From an uncultured Mycobacteriaceae bacterium (lineage in GTDB: Bacteria > Actinomycetota > Actinomycetes > Mycobacteriales > Mycobacteriaceae): a stretch of 64,000 nucleotides of DNA. A program made the translations under genes and the position numbers. Shown here in pieces: positions 52,589 to 60,725 of this stretch. The stretch covers positions 138,400-202,399 of the forward strand of contig CADEGF010000004.1 in the NCBI GenBank assembly GCA_902826815.1, written 5' to 3'. The notes under the pieces are model-generated. The model had not been told where the DNA came from. It saw only the letters and a program-made list of their open reading frames with translations, and did not search any database. Each line of letters starts with the position of its first letter. The stretch's first letter is position 1.

Positions 52589-53398
52589 ATGCTTGACCGC
52601 TTCAAGGCGTCGGCGCGGGAGAAGCTGCAGCGAGCCGTGGCCGAGGTGGTGGCTGCCGAATTGGCCCACGCACGGCGGGAGCAGCAAGACCAGATCGCCG
52701 AGATGCAGGCCACGTTGGGCCGGATCGACCAGTCCGCCACGGCCGCCGTCGCCCGCGCGGCGGACACCGAATACCGTGCCCGGCGCGATATTTCTTACGC
52801 GCAGGACGTTTGCGCGGCGCAGCAGAGTGCGGCGTTCGTGCTGGAGAACATGCCGACGGCCAAGGTGTTCTGGGAGTCGCCGGACACTTTGCGTTATGCG
52901 CTCGGCGAGATCAAGGGCCCCGGCCTCGCCCTCGAGTTCGGCGTCGCGACGGGCAGCACGCTGCAGATCATCGCCGACGTGGTGGCCGCCGACCGCACGG
53001 TCGCGGGCTTCGACGTGTTCACCGGCCTGCCGCAGACGTGGCGGACCGGGTTTCCGGCGGGAGAGTTCGCTCAGCAGCCGCCCGACATCCCCGGCGCGAC
53101 GGTGATCGCGGGCCTCTTCGAGGACACTCTGCCGACGTTTCTGGCCGAGACCGACGAGCCGATCGCCTTCGTGCACGTCGACTGCGACCTGTATTCGTCG
53201 ACGAAGACGGTGCTCGACCTGACCCACGAACGACTCGCGCCGGAAACGGTGCTGGTGTTCGACGAGTTCTTCAACTACCCGGGCTGGCAGCAGCACGAGT
53301 ACCGCGCGTGGACCGAGTTCCTGCAGCAGACCGGTCGCACGTTCGAGTATCTGGCGTACACGGGCAACCACGAACAGGTGGTTGTCCTGCTGCACTGA
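52589..53398 (+). CDS. Class I SAM-dependent methyltransferase, TylF/macrocin-O-methyltransferase-like
   Basis: Protein of 269 residues. An Ala/Arg/Glu-rich N-terminal helix (about 5-65) is likely coiled coil. The methyltransferase fold starts at LALEFGVATGSTLQ (SAM loop near 115-126) and continues with AGFDVFTGLPQTWR, FVHVDCDLYSSTKTVL (metal or catalytic aspartates) and VLVFDEFFNYPGWQQHEYRA, the pattern of TylF-type sugar O-methyltransferases. It is convergent with, and immediately adjacent to, the GlfT2-like gene. Sugar O-methylation of the cell-wall polymer is suggested by its neighbours. Confidence 0.8.
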   Translation: MLDRFKASAREKLQRAVAEVVAAELAHARREQQDQIAEMQATLGRIDQSATAAVARAADTEYRARRDISYAQDVCAAQQSAAFVLENMPTAKVFWESPDTLRYALGEIKGPGLALEFGVATGSTLQIIADVVAADRTVAGFDVFTGLPQTWRTGFPAGEFAQQPPDIPGATVIAGLFEDTLPTFLAETDEPIAFVHVDCDLYSSTKTVLDLTHERLAPETVLVFDEFFNYPGWQQHEYRAWTEFLQQTGRTFEYLAYTGNHEQVVVLLH

Positions 53399-55288
53399 TC
53401 AGCTCTCGTAGAGGCGGGCCCAGTTCTCGCGGCTGATCAGATCGGGAAGCGCTCGGCGGTAGGACTCCTGCAGCGCAGGCGCCTCGGAGCGGAACTTCTT
53501 GAGCGCCTTGTTCATTCGCTTCGTCAATGTGGTGAGTTTCTGCTTGTCGCGTCGACGCACACGCACTCCGGACTGCGACGCGTCGGTCACCACGGCGTGG
53601 TCGAACAACGAGACGTGCCACCACTGGTTGTCCTCGGCCGCGATGGCGACCGGCCCGGGGATCGTCCGGCCGAGCCATTGGAACAGCCACCGCTTGGCGA
53701 GCACCAGGTTGATTCTGTCTTTTTCCGGCAGTGGGCCGCGCGGATGGATCCGGGGGATCGCATTGGTGATCTCGCCGATCTGGACCGCTGGATGCACGAC
53801 GGTCTCGGCGTAGGACTTACGCTCCTCGCGGATCGCGGCCAGTGCCGCCGGTCCGCCGTCGCGCAGTACCTCGGGGCCTGCCAGGAAGTCCTCGATGCCG
53901 CGAATCATCGTGTACGCCATGCCGTACTGCATCGACACGAGTCCTTCGGTGATCTCGCGCGCCAGCCATCGACCGGTGGCCTTCGTATCGATGGTTCCGT
54001 GCAGTGCGTGGGTGATCAGTGAGTTCCTGACGCTGAAATACCGGAAGAACTCGTCGCGGTCCTTCCAGTCGAAGTCGGCGTGCCAGACGCCCGCGTTGGG
54101 CAACGTCGTCGTCGGGAATCCCGCGTCGCGGGCGCGCAGGCCGTACTCGATGTCATCCCACTGGAAGAACATCGGCACCGGCAGGCCGATGGCCGCGATC
54201 ACCTCCGACGGGATGAGGCACGACCACCACGCGTTGTATTCGGCGTCGATGCGCTTGTGCTGGCGGTACTTGGTCATATCCGACTTGTGCAGGGCCCGCG
54301 GCGCCCACCGGCCCGCGCGCAGCCGCGTCATCTGCGTCTGCTCGGCGCTGACGTGCAGTTCGCGGGTGTTCTTCAGGTAGAGCATCTGCGCGCCGACGAT
54401 CGTCGGAGACGGGGTCAGGTTCGCGAACGCGTTGAGCCGCAGGATGGTCTCGGGCTCGCAGAGGATGTCGTCGTCCATCAGGATCACGTTCGCGTGGTCG
54501 GCGACGCCGGAGATCTCGAACATGCCTCGCGAAAAGCCGCCTGCGCCACCGAGGTTCGGTTGCTTCAGATAGACGACCTTGTCACCCAGCTGTGCTGACA
54601 CATCGGTGAACAACGGCCTGGTGTCGACGGCGTCGGTGCCCTGGTCGACGACGTAGATCGCGTCGATGCCCGCCAGCAGACCCTTGTCACCCGCGACGGC
54701 CGCGACGTTGGCCGCGCAGTCGTCGGCCCTGTTGAAGGTGCAGATCGCGATCGCCGCCGGGCGGATCGTCGGGGGTGCGGGCGCGGTCCACTCGAGGTCG
54801 GTGATCGTCAGCGGCCCGCCGACCGCCGTGGTTTCCATCCACAGCGCGCCACCGTCGACGTACTCGTTGAGCCGCGCGGTCAGCACCGCGGTGCCGGTGC
54901 CGTCGACCTCGGCGCTGTCGATGGTTCTGGCGCCGCCGTGGATGTCGGATCCGCGCAGCAGCACCCGCGCCCGCGTCGATGTGTCGAACGCCAGCTTCAG
55001 CTGGACCTCGTCGACGGTGGTCCAGCGCTGGAAATAGCTCGCGGGCAGCCGGCCGAAGTACGTGTTGGTGTCGACGGTCGCACCCTTTTCCAGGTGCAGT
55101 TCGTAGCGCTCCCTGTGCGCCTGCCCGGTGACGATGCGCGCGTACATCTCGTCGACCACTGCGGCGCTCGGGCCGGTGAACAGGCCCCTTGCCACGACGA
55201 GTCGCTCGGGCGCGGCGTGTTCGGTGAGCGCTTGCTTCAGTGCTTCGGGAGTCGCGTGGCCCGGCTGGGCCGCCCCGCGCTCGGTCAT
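53399..55288 (-). CDS. GlfT2-like galactofuranosyltransferase (divergent paralogue)
   Basis: Glycosyltransferase of 629 residues with the full GlfT2 plan (637 in M. tuberculosis). The N-terminal beta-sandwich has TYFGRLPASYFQRWTT; the GT-A domain has ICTFNRADDC, QPNLGGAGGFSRGM, the metal triad Asp272-274 in LMDDDIL, the acceptor pair WDDIEYGLRA (Asp378/379) and His403 in VWHADF; a C-terminal helical part follows. Compared with the GlfT2 sequence as I remember it, it is clearly divergent, and the orthologue belongs next to glf beyond the antigen 85 cluster. It may therefore use another acceptor or add other sugars. Symbol withheld for that reason. Confidence 0.85.
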   Translation of the reverse strand: MTERGAAQPGHATPEALKQALTEHAAPERLVVARGLFTGPSAAVVDEMYARIVTGQAHRERYELHLEKGATVDTNTYFGRLPASYFQRWTTVDEVQLKLAFDTSTRARVLLRGSDIHGGARTIDSAEVDGTGTAVLTARLNEYVDGGALWMETTAVGGPLTITDLEWTAPAPPTIRPAAIAICTFNRADDCAANVAAVAGDKGLLAGIDAIYVVDQGTDAVDTRPLFTDVSAQLGDKVVYLKQPNLGGAGGFSRGMFEISGVADHANVILMDDDILCEPETILRLNAFANLTPSPTIVGAQMLYLKNTRELHVSAEQTQMTRLRAGRWAPRALHKSDMTKYRQHKRIDAEYNAWWSCLIPSEVIAAIGLPVPMFFQWDDIEYGLRARDAGFPTTTLPNAGVWHADFDWKDRDEFFRYFSVRNSLITHALHGTIDTKATGRWLAREITEGLVSMQYGMAYTMIRGIEDFLAGPEVLRDGGPAALAAIREERKSYAETVVHPAVQIGEITNAIPRIHPRGPLPEKDRINLVLAKRWLFQWLGRTIPGPVAIAAEDNQWWHVSLFDHAVVTDASQSGVRVRRRDKQKLTTLTKRMNKALKKFRSEAPALQESYRRALPDLISRENWARLYES

Positions 55289-55335
55289 CGTGCTCCTGCT
55301 ATACGTGATAAAACGGTGTGGGTTTCATATCCCCA

Positions 55336-55351
55336 GCTCCCCCGAGGGAGC
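55336..55351. terminator. Short hairpin upstream of the GlfT2-like gene
   Basis: GCTCCC (55336-55341) and GGGAGC (55346-55351) pair around a CCGA loop, in the 79-bp space between the SRPBCC stop and the GlfT2-like start. Probably ends the MocR-SRPBCC transcript. Short, so low certainty. Confidence 0.4.
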
Positions 55352-55367
55352 GTAACAAGCTGCGGGT

Positions 55368-55817
55368 CTATGACAAGTTGACGCCTTCGAGTATGACCTT
55401 GAGCTGCCCGAGGTCCTTCGCGGTCGCCCTCCTGACGGCGGTCGCGAGGATCGGTGCAGACAGCCCGGTGAACGCCGTCGGCTCCCCCCGGCTGCGCAGC
55501 GTCATCCATGTGCCACCCTGATCGTCGTCCTCCCAGAGGTAGGCGGTCTCCATCAGGAACGGCCCGCGGTCGGACCGCATGACGAACCGCTCGTCTGGCA
55601 CCCACTCCGCCACCACGCAGGTGTACTTCAGTGCCCGGCCGAGGAACCCGCTTGTGAACTCCAACAGCGAGCCGACAACGAGAGCGCTGTCCGAATCCCA
55701 CTGCACCGCCGCAATGTTGGCGTTCCATGCCGTGACATTGGCTGGATCGCAGCAGTATGCCGCGACCTGCGCGCGCGGTCGGGCGATGGTCGTGTGCACC
55801 TCGACATCGACGGTCAC
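55368..55817 (-). CDS. SRPBCC/START-fold polyketide-cyclase-like protein
   Basis: Protein of 149 residues with the SRPBCC pattern: HTTIARPRAQVAAYCCDPANVTAWNANI at the start, strand-rich middle (FTSGFLGRALKYTCVVAEW), TWMTLRSRGEP and a C-terminal helix (AVRRATAKDLGQLKVILEG). Such proteins bind hydrophobic ligands; no catalytic residue is evident. GTG 55817 overlaps the MocR stop by four bases, which sets the start, so it is made together with that regulator and may sense a related ligand. Confidence 0.83.
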   Translation of the reverse strand: MTVDVEVHTTIARPRAQVAAYCCDPANVTAWNANIAAVQWDSDSALVVGSLLEFTSGFLGRALKYTCVVAEWVPDERFVMRSDRGPFLMETAYLWEDDDQGGTWMTLRSRGEPTAFTGLSAPILATAVRRATAKDLGQLKVILEGVNLS

Positions 55818-57193
55818 GCGGCCCTCGCAAGCGCGGCCACCCCGGCGTCGATCTGGCTTTCGGTGAGGTTGGCGTAGCCGAGTAACAGGCCGGGCGGAGC
55901 CGTGCCGGGATCCGCGTAGCAAGGGGCGAGCGGCTCGACGTTCACCCGCATCGTCGCTGCGCGTCTGACCAGGTCGGCGACCGGATATCCGTCGGGAAAC
56001 CGGACGGTGAGGTGGACCCCTGCGGCCGCTCCGAGCACCCTCGCCTGCGGGAGATAGCGCGACAGCGCGGCGAGCAGCGCGTTGCGCCGGGTGAGGTACC
56101 GACGGCGCATCTGGCGCAGATGTCGGTCGTAACCGCCGGAGGTCAACAGCCCGGCGAAGGCGATCTGGTCCATCACCGAGCTGCCGGTGTCGGCGAGGCT
56201 CTTTGAGAGCCTGATCGCACCGACCAGTTGAGGCGGCAGCACCATCCAGCCGATGCGTAATCCGGGTGCCAGGGTCTTGCTCGTGGAGCCGAGGTAGATC
56301 ACCCGGTCGGGGGCGATGCCCTGTAGGGCGCCGACGGGGGCCCTGTCGTAGCGGTATTCGGCGTCGTAGTCGTCCTCGATGACCAGGTGGCCTGCGCGCG
56401 CCCACTCGACGAGTGCGGTGCGCCTGGCGGCCGAGAGCACCACGCCGGTCGGCGACTGGTGTGCCGGCGTCGAAAGGACGGTCTTCGCGCCGCTGTCGGC
56501 CAGCGCGAACACGTCGAGACCGTCGTCGTCGACCGGTACGGATATCGGTTCGATACCGTTGTCTCGCAACACCATCCGATGAAACCAGAAACCGGGATCC
56601 TCCATGGCCAACGGCAGTTCGCTGTTCTGCAGCGCGCGGCCGATCAGCGCGATGGCCTGAGTCGCTCCCGAGCAGAGCACGATGTGCCGCGGGTCGGCCT
56701 GCACGCCGCGGGTGCGGCGAAGGTAGTCGGCGATGGCGGTGCGCGCCGCGCCGAGGCCCTGCGGCTCGACGTACCCGAATGACTCGGAGCCGATGTCGGC
56801 GAGGCCGGCCCGCAGAGCGCGCAGCCAGGCGGCACGGGGAAAGCTGCCGAGATCGGGCGAGCCAGGGAGGAAGTCGACGTCGTACCGTCGCGCCGACTCG
56901 GTCTGTTCCGGTGCGCTGGCCGCCTCGACGGTCGCGACCCTGGTGCCAGAGCCGTGCCTGCTCAGCAGGAAGCCCTCGGCGACCAGTTGGCTGTACGCGT
57001 CCACCACCAGGCGCCGGGAGACGCCGAGGTCCGTCGAGAGCACCCGCGTCGACGGCATCCGGGTGTGCGGGGCCAACCTGCCGGTGCGGATGGCGTTGCG
57101 CAGTCCGTCGGCGAGCTGACGGTGCAGGGGTTCGGCCGCGGCGCGGTCGAGTTCGAGCAGAAGCTCAGCAGAAGTGGTACCCGATACTGCCAT
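55814..57193 (-). CDS. Second MocR/PdxR-type GntR regulator with aminotransferase domain
   Basis: Regulator of 459 residues from the ATG at 57193. The winged helix (about 15-85) has PLHRQLADGLRNAIRTGRL and TRVLSTDLGVSRRLVVDAYSQL; the aminotransferase domain (about 105-455) shows EDDYDAEYRYDRAPVGALQG and the PLP lysine in YLGSTSKTLAPGLRIGW. It is divergent from a membrane-protein/epimerase operon, 46 bp away, and co-translated with an SRPBCC gene. AAGTGGT direct repeats lie across its start. A distant paralogue of the regulator at 37480-38898. Confidence 0.88.
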   Translation of the reverse strand: MAVSGTTSAELLLELDRAAAEPLHRQLADGLRNAIRTGRLAPHTRMPSTRVLSTDLGVSRRLVVDAYSQLVAEGFLLSRHGSGTRVATVEAASAPEQTESARRYDVDFLPGSPDLGSFPRAAWLRALRAGLADIGSESFGYVEPQGLGAARTAIADYLRRTRGVQADPRHIVLCSGATQAIALIGRALQNSELPLAMEDPGFWFHRMVLRDNGIEPISVPVDDDGLDVFALADSGAKTVLSTPAHQSPTGVVLSAARRTALVEWARAGHLVIEDDYDAEYRYDRAPVGALQGIAPDRVIYLGSTSKTLAPGLRIGWMVLPPQLVGAIRLSKSLADTGSSVMDQIAFAGLLTSGGYDRHLRQMRRRYLTRRNALLAALSRYLPQARVLGAAAGVHLTVRFPDGYPVADLVRRAATMRVNVEPLAPCYADPGTAPPGLLLGYANLTESQIDAGVAALARAA

Positions 57194-57205
57194 GAAAGTG
57201 GTGCC
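57172..57205. promoter_or_regulatory. AAGTGGTRCC direct repeats at the MocR start
   Basis: AAGTGGTACC (57172-57181) and AAGTGGTGCC (57196-57205) are direct repeats with 24-bp spacing. One lies within the first codons of the MocR gene and the other in the divergent intergenic space. PdxR/MocR regulators are known to bind AAGTGG-type direct repeats, so this is a good operator candidate for both directions. Confidence 0.6.
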
Positions 57206-57239
57206 TATCTTGAGGCCATTGACCAACTACGGTGAACGT

Positions 57240-57656
57240 ATGTCAACGACACCGACGCGCACAAGGGCCGGGCTTGTCGAAACTACTTTGATCGTCTTCG
57301 GCGTGTACGCCCTTGGCATCGGGCTGTTCATGCTGTTCTTCCCCGGCACGTTCTTCGACACCCTCGGGACGTTCGGGGTCCGCAACGATCACTACATCTT
57401 CGACAACGCCACGTTCGAGATCCCGCAGGGCCTGCTCTTGCTGGCCGCCGTGCGGCGGGTGTCATGGCGGGTGCCCGCGCTGGCGTTCGCGACGCTGCAC
57501 TGGGCGCTGCATTCGCTCAGCCACATCATCGACCCGCACCACGGTGCAGGTGATCTCATCGGCTGGCTCGAGGCGGGTGGGTTGGTGGCGACGACGGTGA
57601 TCCTGGCGTTCGCACTGCGCGCCGCAGTGAACGCCGAAAAAATCGGTGGGCGCTGA
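57240..57656 (+). CDS. Four-helix membrane protein in the MocR-divergent operon
   Basis: Protein of 138 residues with four membrane helices (about 10-30, 50-70, 76-95, 107-128), with HxxxH-like histidines in LHWALHSLSHIIDPHH. Fold reminiscent of DoxX-like or DUF4383-type small membrane proteins; the family is not certain. ATG 57240 is chosen since it precedes the first helix by a short polar segment. The stop and the epimerase start share one base (TGATG), so the two genes form an operon. Confidence 0.72.
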   Translation: MSTTPTRTRAGLVETTLIVFGVYALGIGLFMLFFPGTFFDTLGTFGVRNDHYIFDNATFEIPQGLLLLAAVRRVSWRVPALAFATLHWALHSLSHIIDPHHGAGDLIGWLEAGGLVATTVILAFALRAAVNAEKIGGR

Positions 57657-58579
57657 TGCGCGTACTGGTTGCAGGAGCCACCAGCGTCCCCGGCCTTCCA
57701 CTGCTGCGCGAACTCAATGCCCGCGGCCACGAGGTCGTCGGTGTCACCCGGTCGTCGTCCAAGACCGCCGCGATCGAGGCGGCGGGGGCGAAACCGATGG
57801 TGGCCGACTTCTTCGACGCCGACGACATCGACAAGGTGGTCGCCGATGTCGGCCCCGAGGTCGTCGTCTCGCTGCTCACCACGCTGCCGAAGCTGGGGCC
57901 GAAGCGGCCGAAGGACTTCGAGCCGGCCCGAAAGCTCTGGAGCACAGGCGCTTCGAACCTCGTCGCCGCCGCGCAGCACGCGGGTGTGCGCCGCATCGTC
58001 GCCGAATCGGTGATCTTCGCCTACGGCTATCCGACCACCGGGCCTGCGGTGATGGACGAGACAGACCCCTATCCGGGGCCGCCGCCGCCCGGCGGAGATG
58101 CGATGCTCGCGGCGTTGCGGGGTATGGAGCGCAATGTGCTGTCGTCCGGCGAGCACAGCGACACCGAGGGAATCGTGTTGCGGTACGGGTGTTTCTACGG
58201 ACCAGGGGTGCCGCACGACGAGCTCTTCGTTTGCCTCGCGAAGTGGTGCGTGCTGCCCGCGATGACCGGCAACGGAATCGTGTCGTGGATACACGTCGAT
58301 GATGTCGCCAAGGCGACGGCCGACGCCCTTGATCGTGGCCGTGGCGGGGAGATCTACAACATCGTCGACGACCGGCCGCAGTCGTTCGGCGACTACGCTC
58401 GCGAGCTCTCCGCGAAGCTGCATCGGCCACGGCCGATCCCGATTTCGCATCGGCTGGTCGGCCTGGTTGCGTCGTACCCGGCGACCGCGTTCGGCACGAC
58501 CTGGCTGCCGCTGTCGAATGCGAAGGCGAAAGCCGATCTCGGCTGGCGTCCTATTAGTCGCCCAGTTAGTCGCCCGTGA
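57656..58579 (+). CDS. NAD(P)-dependent epimerase/dehydratase-family protein
   Basis: Extended SDR-type protein of 307 residues. N-terminal VLVAGATSVPGLPLLREL is a Rossmann loop (GxxxxxG variant), and GNGIVSWIHVDDVAKATADAL plus EIYNIVDD are typical of extended SDRs. The catalytic YxxxK is not seen at the usual place, so it may be an atypical SDR acting as reductase or regulator. Starts in the stop codon of the membrane-protein gene. Its 3' end overlaps echA21 by 14 bases, tail to tail. Confidence 0.85.
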   Translation: MRVLVAGATSVPGLPLLRELNARGHEVVGVTRSSSKTAAIEAAGAKPMVADFFDADDIDKVVADVGPEVVVSLLTTLPKLGPKRPKDFEPARKLWSTGASNLVAAAQHAGVRRIVAESVIFAYGYPTTGPAVMDETDPYPGPPPPGGDAMLAALRGMERNVLSSGEHSDTEGIVLRYGCFYGPGVPHDELFVCLAKWCVLPAMTGNGIVSWIHVDDVAKATADALDRGRGGEIYNIVDDRPQSFGDYARELSAKLHRPRPIPISHRLVGLVASYPATAFGTTWLPLSNAKAKADLGWRPISRPVSRP

Positions 58580-59390
58580 ACTTCGGCTCGCGCTTCTCGA
58601 ACGTCGCGGTGATGCCCTCGGTGAGGTCTTGCGACGGCAGCATGGCCGAATTCCACACCGCCACATAGCGCAGGCTCTCCGAGACCCGGGCGATGCGCTG
58701 CTGATCCAGCACGTCCTTGATGCCGGTGACGGTCAGCGGCGGGTTCGCGGCGATCTCGGCCGCGGTTTCGTGCGCGGCGGCAAGCGAGGCCTCTGCGTCG
58801 TCATAGACGTCGTTGACGAGGCCGATCTTCTCGGCGCGTGCGGCGTCGATGTTCTTGCCGGTGAGCGCCAGCTCGCGCAGATGGCCGTCGGTGAGGATCA
58901 GCGGCAGCCGGGCCAGGCTCCCGACGTCGGCGACCATCGCGAGCTTCACCTCGCGCACCGAGAACTTCGCGTCGGCGCTGGCATAGCGGATGTCGACCGC
59001 CGAGATCAGGTCCACCCCGCCACCGATGCACCAGCCGTGCACCGACGCGACGGTCGGGGTGCGGCAGTCGGCGACGGCGCTGATCGCGCCCTGCATGCGC
59101 AGGATCGTGGCGTGGAACTCGGCGCGCGGTCGCGCGGACGTGCCGCCTGCCATCACACCGGCCAGCGACCCACCCATCGCGGGCAGGTCGAGGCCGTAGC
59201 TGAAATTCTTGCCAGAGCCGGTGAGCACGATCGCGCGGACATCGAGGTCGGCGTCGAGCTTCGCGAACACCTCGGGCATCTCCGCCCAGAAGGCCGGGCC
59301 CATCGCGTTGCCCTTACCCGGGCCGGTCAGTGTCACCTGCGCGACGTGGTCAGAGATGTCGACGGTCAGGGATTCGTACGTGTCGCCCAT
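58566..59390 (-). CDS. echA21: Enoyl-CoA hydratase/isomerase family protein
   Basis: Crotonase-fold protein of 274 residues, the same length as EchA21 (Rv3774). Oxyanion-hole segments are GKNFSYGLDLPAMGG and VHGWCIGGGVDLISAVDIR; ASADAKFSVREVKLAMVADVGSLARLP has the second active-site region with Asp/Glu. Reaction presumably on a fatty acyl-CoA, with delta3,5-dienoyl-CoA isomerase activity suggested by the Asp pattern. Neighbours match Rv3772-Rv3774. It overlaps the convergent epimerase by 14 bases. Confidence 0.92.
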   Translation of the reverse strand: MGDTYESLTVDISDHVAQVTLTGPGKGNAMGPAFWAEMPEVFAKLDADLDVRAIVLTGSGKNFSYGLDLPAMGGSLAGVMAGGTSARPRAEFHATILRMQGAISAVADCRTPTVASVHGWCIGGGVDLISAVDIRYASADAKFSVREVKLAMVADVGSLARLPLILTDGHLRELALTGKNIDAARAEKIGLVNDVYDDAEASLAAAHETAAEIAANPPLTVTGIKDVLDQQRIARVSESLRYVAVWNSAMLPSQDLTEGITATFEKREPKFTGD

Positions 59391-59409
59391 GGACCGAAAG
59401 GCTAGCCAC

Positions 59410-59877
59410 TCACGGCGGCGACCCGCCGAGCACCACCTCTTTGACGACCATGCTCGGCATGAACGAACACATCGCGGACGCCATGATCGCCGCGATCATC
59501 TCGGCGTCCGCGCCTTGGCCCTGTTGCGGGCCCTCCTTGTCGAGGATGGCCTTGATGACGGCCCGCTGGGTGGCCTCGTCGAGCTTGGTGAACTCGCTGC
59601 ACTTCATGGTGTCGAAATTCGCGGGCGCGGGCACCTCGGGAACGTTCGAGTTGCCCGGCATCGGGAAGCCGGGGATCTGGGGGAGGCCAGGGATGCTGGG
59701 CAAGCCGGGGATACCGGGGAAGCCGGGATCGGTCGTCGACGGTGTCCGCGTGGGCGCCGAGATCGGCGGGCCGGGCTCCGTGGTCATCGCGACGGTGCCC
59801 TCGGTGCTGCGTGAGCACCCGGTGGCAAGGCCGACGAAGATAAGAGCCGCGGCTGTCACCCGCAGATGGGTTCTCAT
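59410..59877 (-). CDS. Putative lipoprotein with collagen-like Pro-Gly linker
   Basis: Exported protein of 155 residues. Signal peptide with FVGLATG-Cys21 (weak lipobox) so lipid attachment is likely. Residues 51-74 are a PGxPGxPxxPG-type repeat, then a compact C-terminal helical domain begins MKCSEFTKLDEATQRAVIKAILDKEG with a second cysteine in AMCSFMP, similar to small HdeA-like cysteine-bridged domains. ATG 59877 precedes the signal. It is divergent from the Rv3773c homologue by 42 bp. Function not known. Confidence 0.75.
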   Translation of the reverse strand: MRTHLRVTAAALIFVGLATGCSRSTEGTVAMTTEPGPPISAPTRTPSTTDPGFPGIPGLPSIPGLPQIPGFPMPGNSNVPEVPAPANFDTMKCSEFTKLDEATQRAVIKAILDKEGPQQGQGADAEMIAAIMASAMCSFMPSMVVKEVVLGGSPP

Positions 59878-59919
59878 CTGCGCAACGATACGGCGCACCC
59901 GCGTCGTAGCGTGTGGATC

Positions 59920-60504
59920 ATGTCCACCGATTTGCCTTCCGGTCCCGATTCCCCACCGTCCGACGAACTCGACAGCGCGGAGGCCAGCCTGGCTGCGCTG
60001 CAGAGCGTGCTGCACCCGATCGCCAACGACGACTGGGCCAAGCAGACCCCGTGCCGGGAATTCGACATCGCCGGGCTGACCGATCACCTGATGAACTCGA
60101 TCACCGTCATCGGAGGCGCCGCGGGTGCGGAGCTCCCCGATCGCGATCCGACCGATTCGGTCGAACGACAGGTCGTCGCCGCGGCCAGGCCCGCGCTGGA
60201 CGCATGGCACCGACGCGGGCTCGACGGCACCGTGAAGTTCGGTGACAACGAAGCGCCTGCGCAGGTGATGGCGGGCATCCTGTCGCTGGAATTCCTGGTC
60301 CACGCCTGGGATTACGCGGCGGCGGTGGGGAGCACCGTGAACGCGCCCGACTCACTGGTGGACTACGTGATGGGTTTGGCGCAGGGCATCATCACACCGC
60401 AGGGCCGCACCACCGCAGGTTTCGACGACCCCGTTGACTTGCCCAGCGAGGCTGCCGCGCTCGATCGACTGGTGGCCTACACCGGCCGAAACCCGGGGGT
60501 TTAG
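59920..60504 (+). CDS. TIGR03086-family metal-binding protein (Rv3773c type)
   Basis: Mycothiol-dependent maleylpyruvate isomerase-like (DinB-superfamily) protein of 194 residues, equal in length to Rv3773c. The four-helix bundle shows TPCREFDIAGLTDHLMNSI with the first metal His and LSLEFLVHAWDYAAAVG with the second (HAWD); together they form the usual divalent-metal site. ATG 59920 fixes the length match. Substrate unknown; relatives use mycothiol. Followed by a large inverted repeat. Confidence 0.88.
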   Translation: MSTDLPSGPDSPPSDELDSAEASLAALQSVLHPIANDDWAKQTPCREFDIAGLTDHLMNSITVIGGAAGAELPDRDPTDSVERQVVAAARPALDAWHRRGLDGTVKFGDNEAPAQVMAGILSLEFLVHAWDYAAAVGSTVNAPDSLVDYVMGLAQGIITPQGRTTAGFDDPVDLPSEAAALDRLVAYTGRNPGV

Positions 60505-60507
60505 CCG

Positions 60508-60574
60508 CGTTGATTCTGCGCTCAGGGTCGTGATCGCGGCGGCAATGAGCACAGCCCTCAGCGCAGAATCAACG
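60508..60574. terminator. Large inverted repeat between Rv3773c homologue and hisC2 unit
   Basis: Arms 60508-60522 and 60560-60574 are perfectly complementary for 15 bases, and four more pair after one mismatch (60524-60527 with 60555-60558). The loop is about 27 bases. It begins four bases after the plus-strand stop and contains the stop of the small minus-strand gene, so it may terminate both converging units. Its size and perfect arms also fit an interspersed repeat element. Confidence 0.6.
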
Positions 60575-60725
60575 ATGTCGGCTGGGCGCGTTCCAGGTAA
60601 AAGTAGAAATGACGCCCTTTCTCGAGAGCACCCTTGCCGTTGGTGATCGCCAGAAACTTGTCGCCGTTCTCGTGAATCCTGGCGAACTGCTTGAGTTTCG
60701 CGAACCGCTTTCGGGCGTCGGTCAT
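60558..60725 (-). CDS. Small 55-residue protein coupled to hisC2
   Basis: ORF of 55 codons whose ATG overlaps the hisC2 stop (ATGA at 60725-60722), so it would be translated after HisC2. The peptide is basic and varied in composition (MTDARKRFAKLKQFARIHEN start; GRHFYFYLERAQPTS near the end) rather than the Arg/Ala runs of chance frames. Its stop lies within the right arm of the inverted repeat. Family not recognised. Coupling and composition favour a real gene, but no homologue is known to me. Confidence 0.5.
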   Translation of the reverse strand: MTDARKRFAKLKQFARIHENGDKFLAITNGKGALEKGRHFYFYLERAQPTSLILR

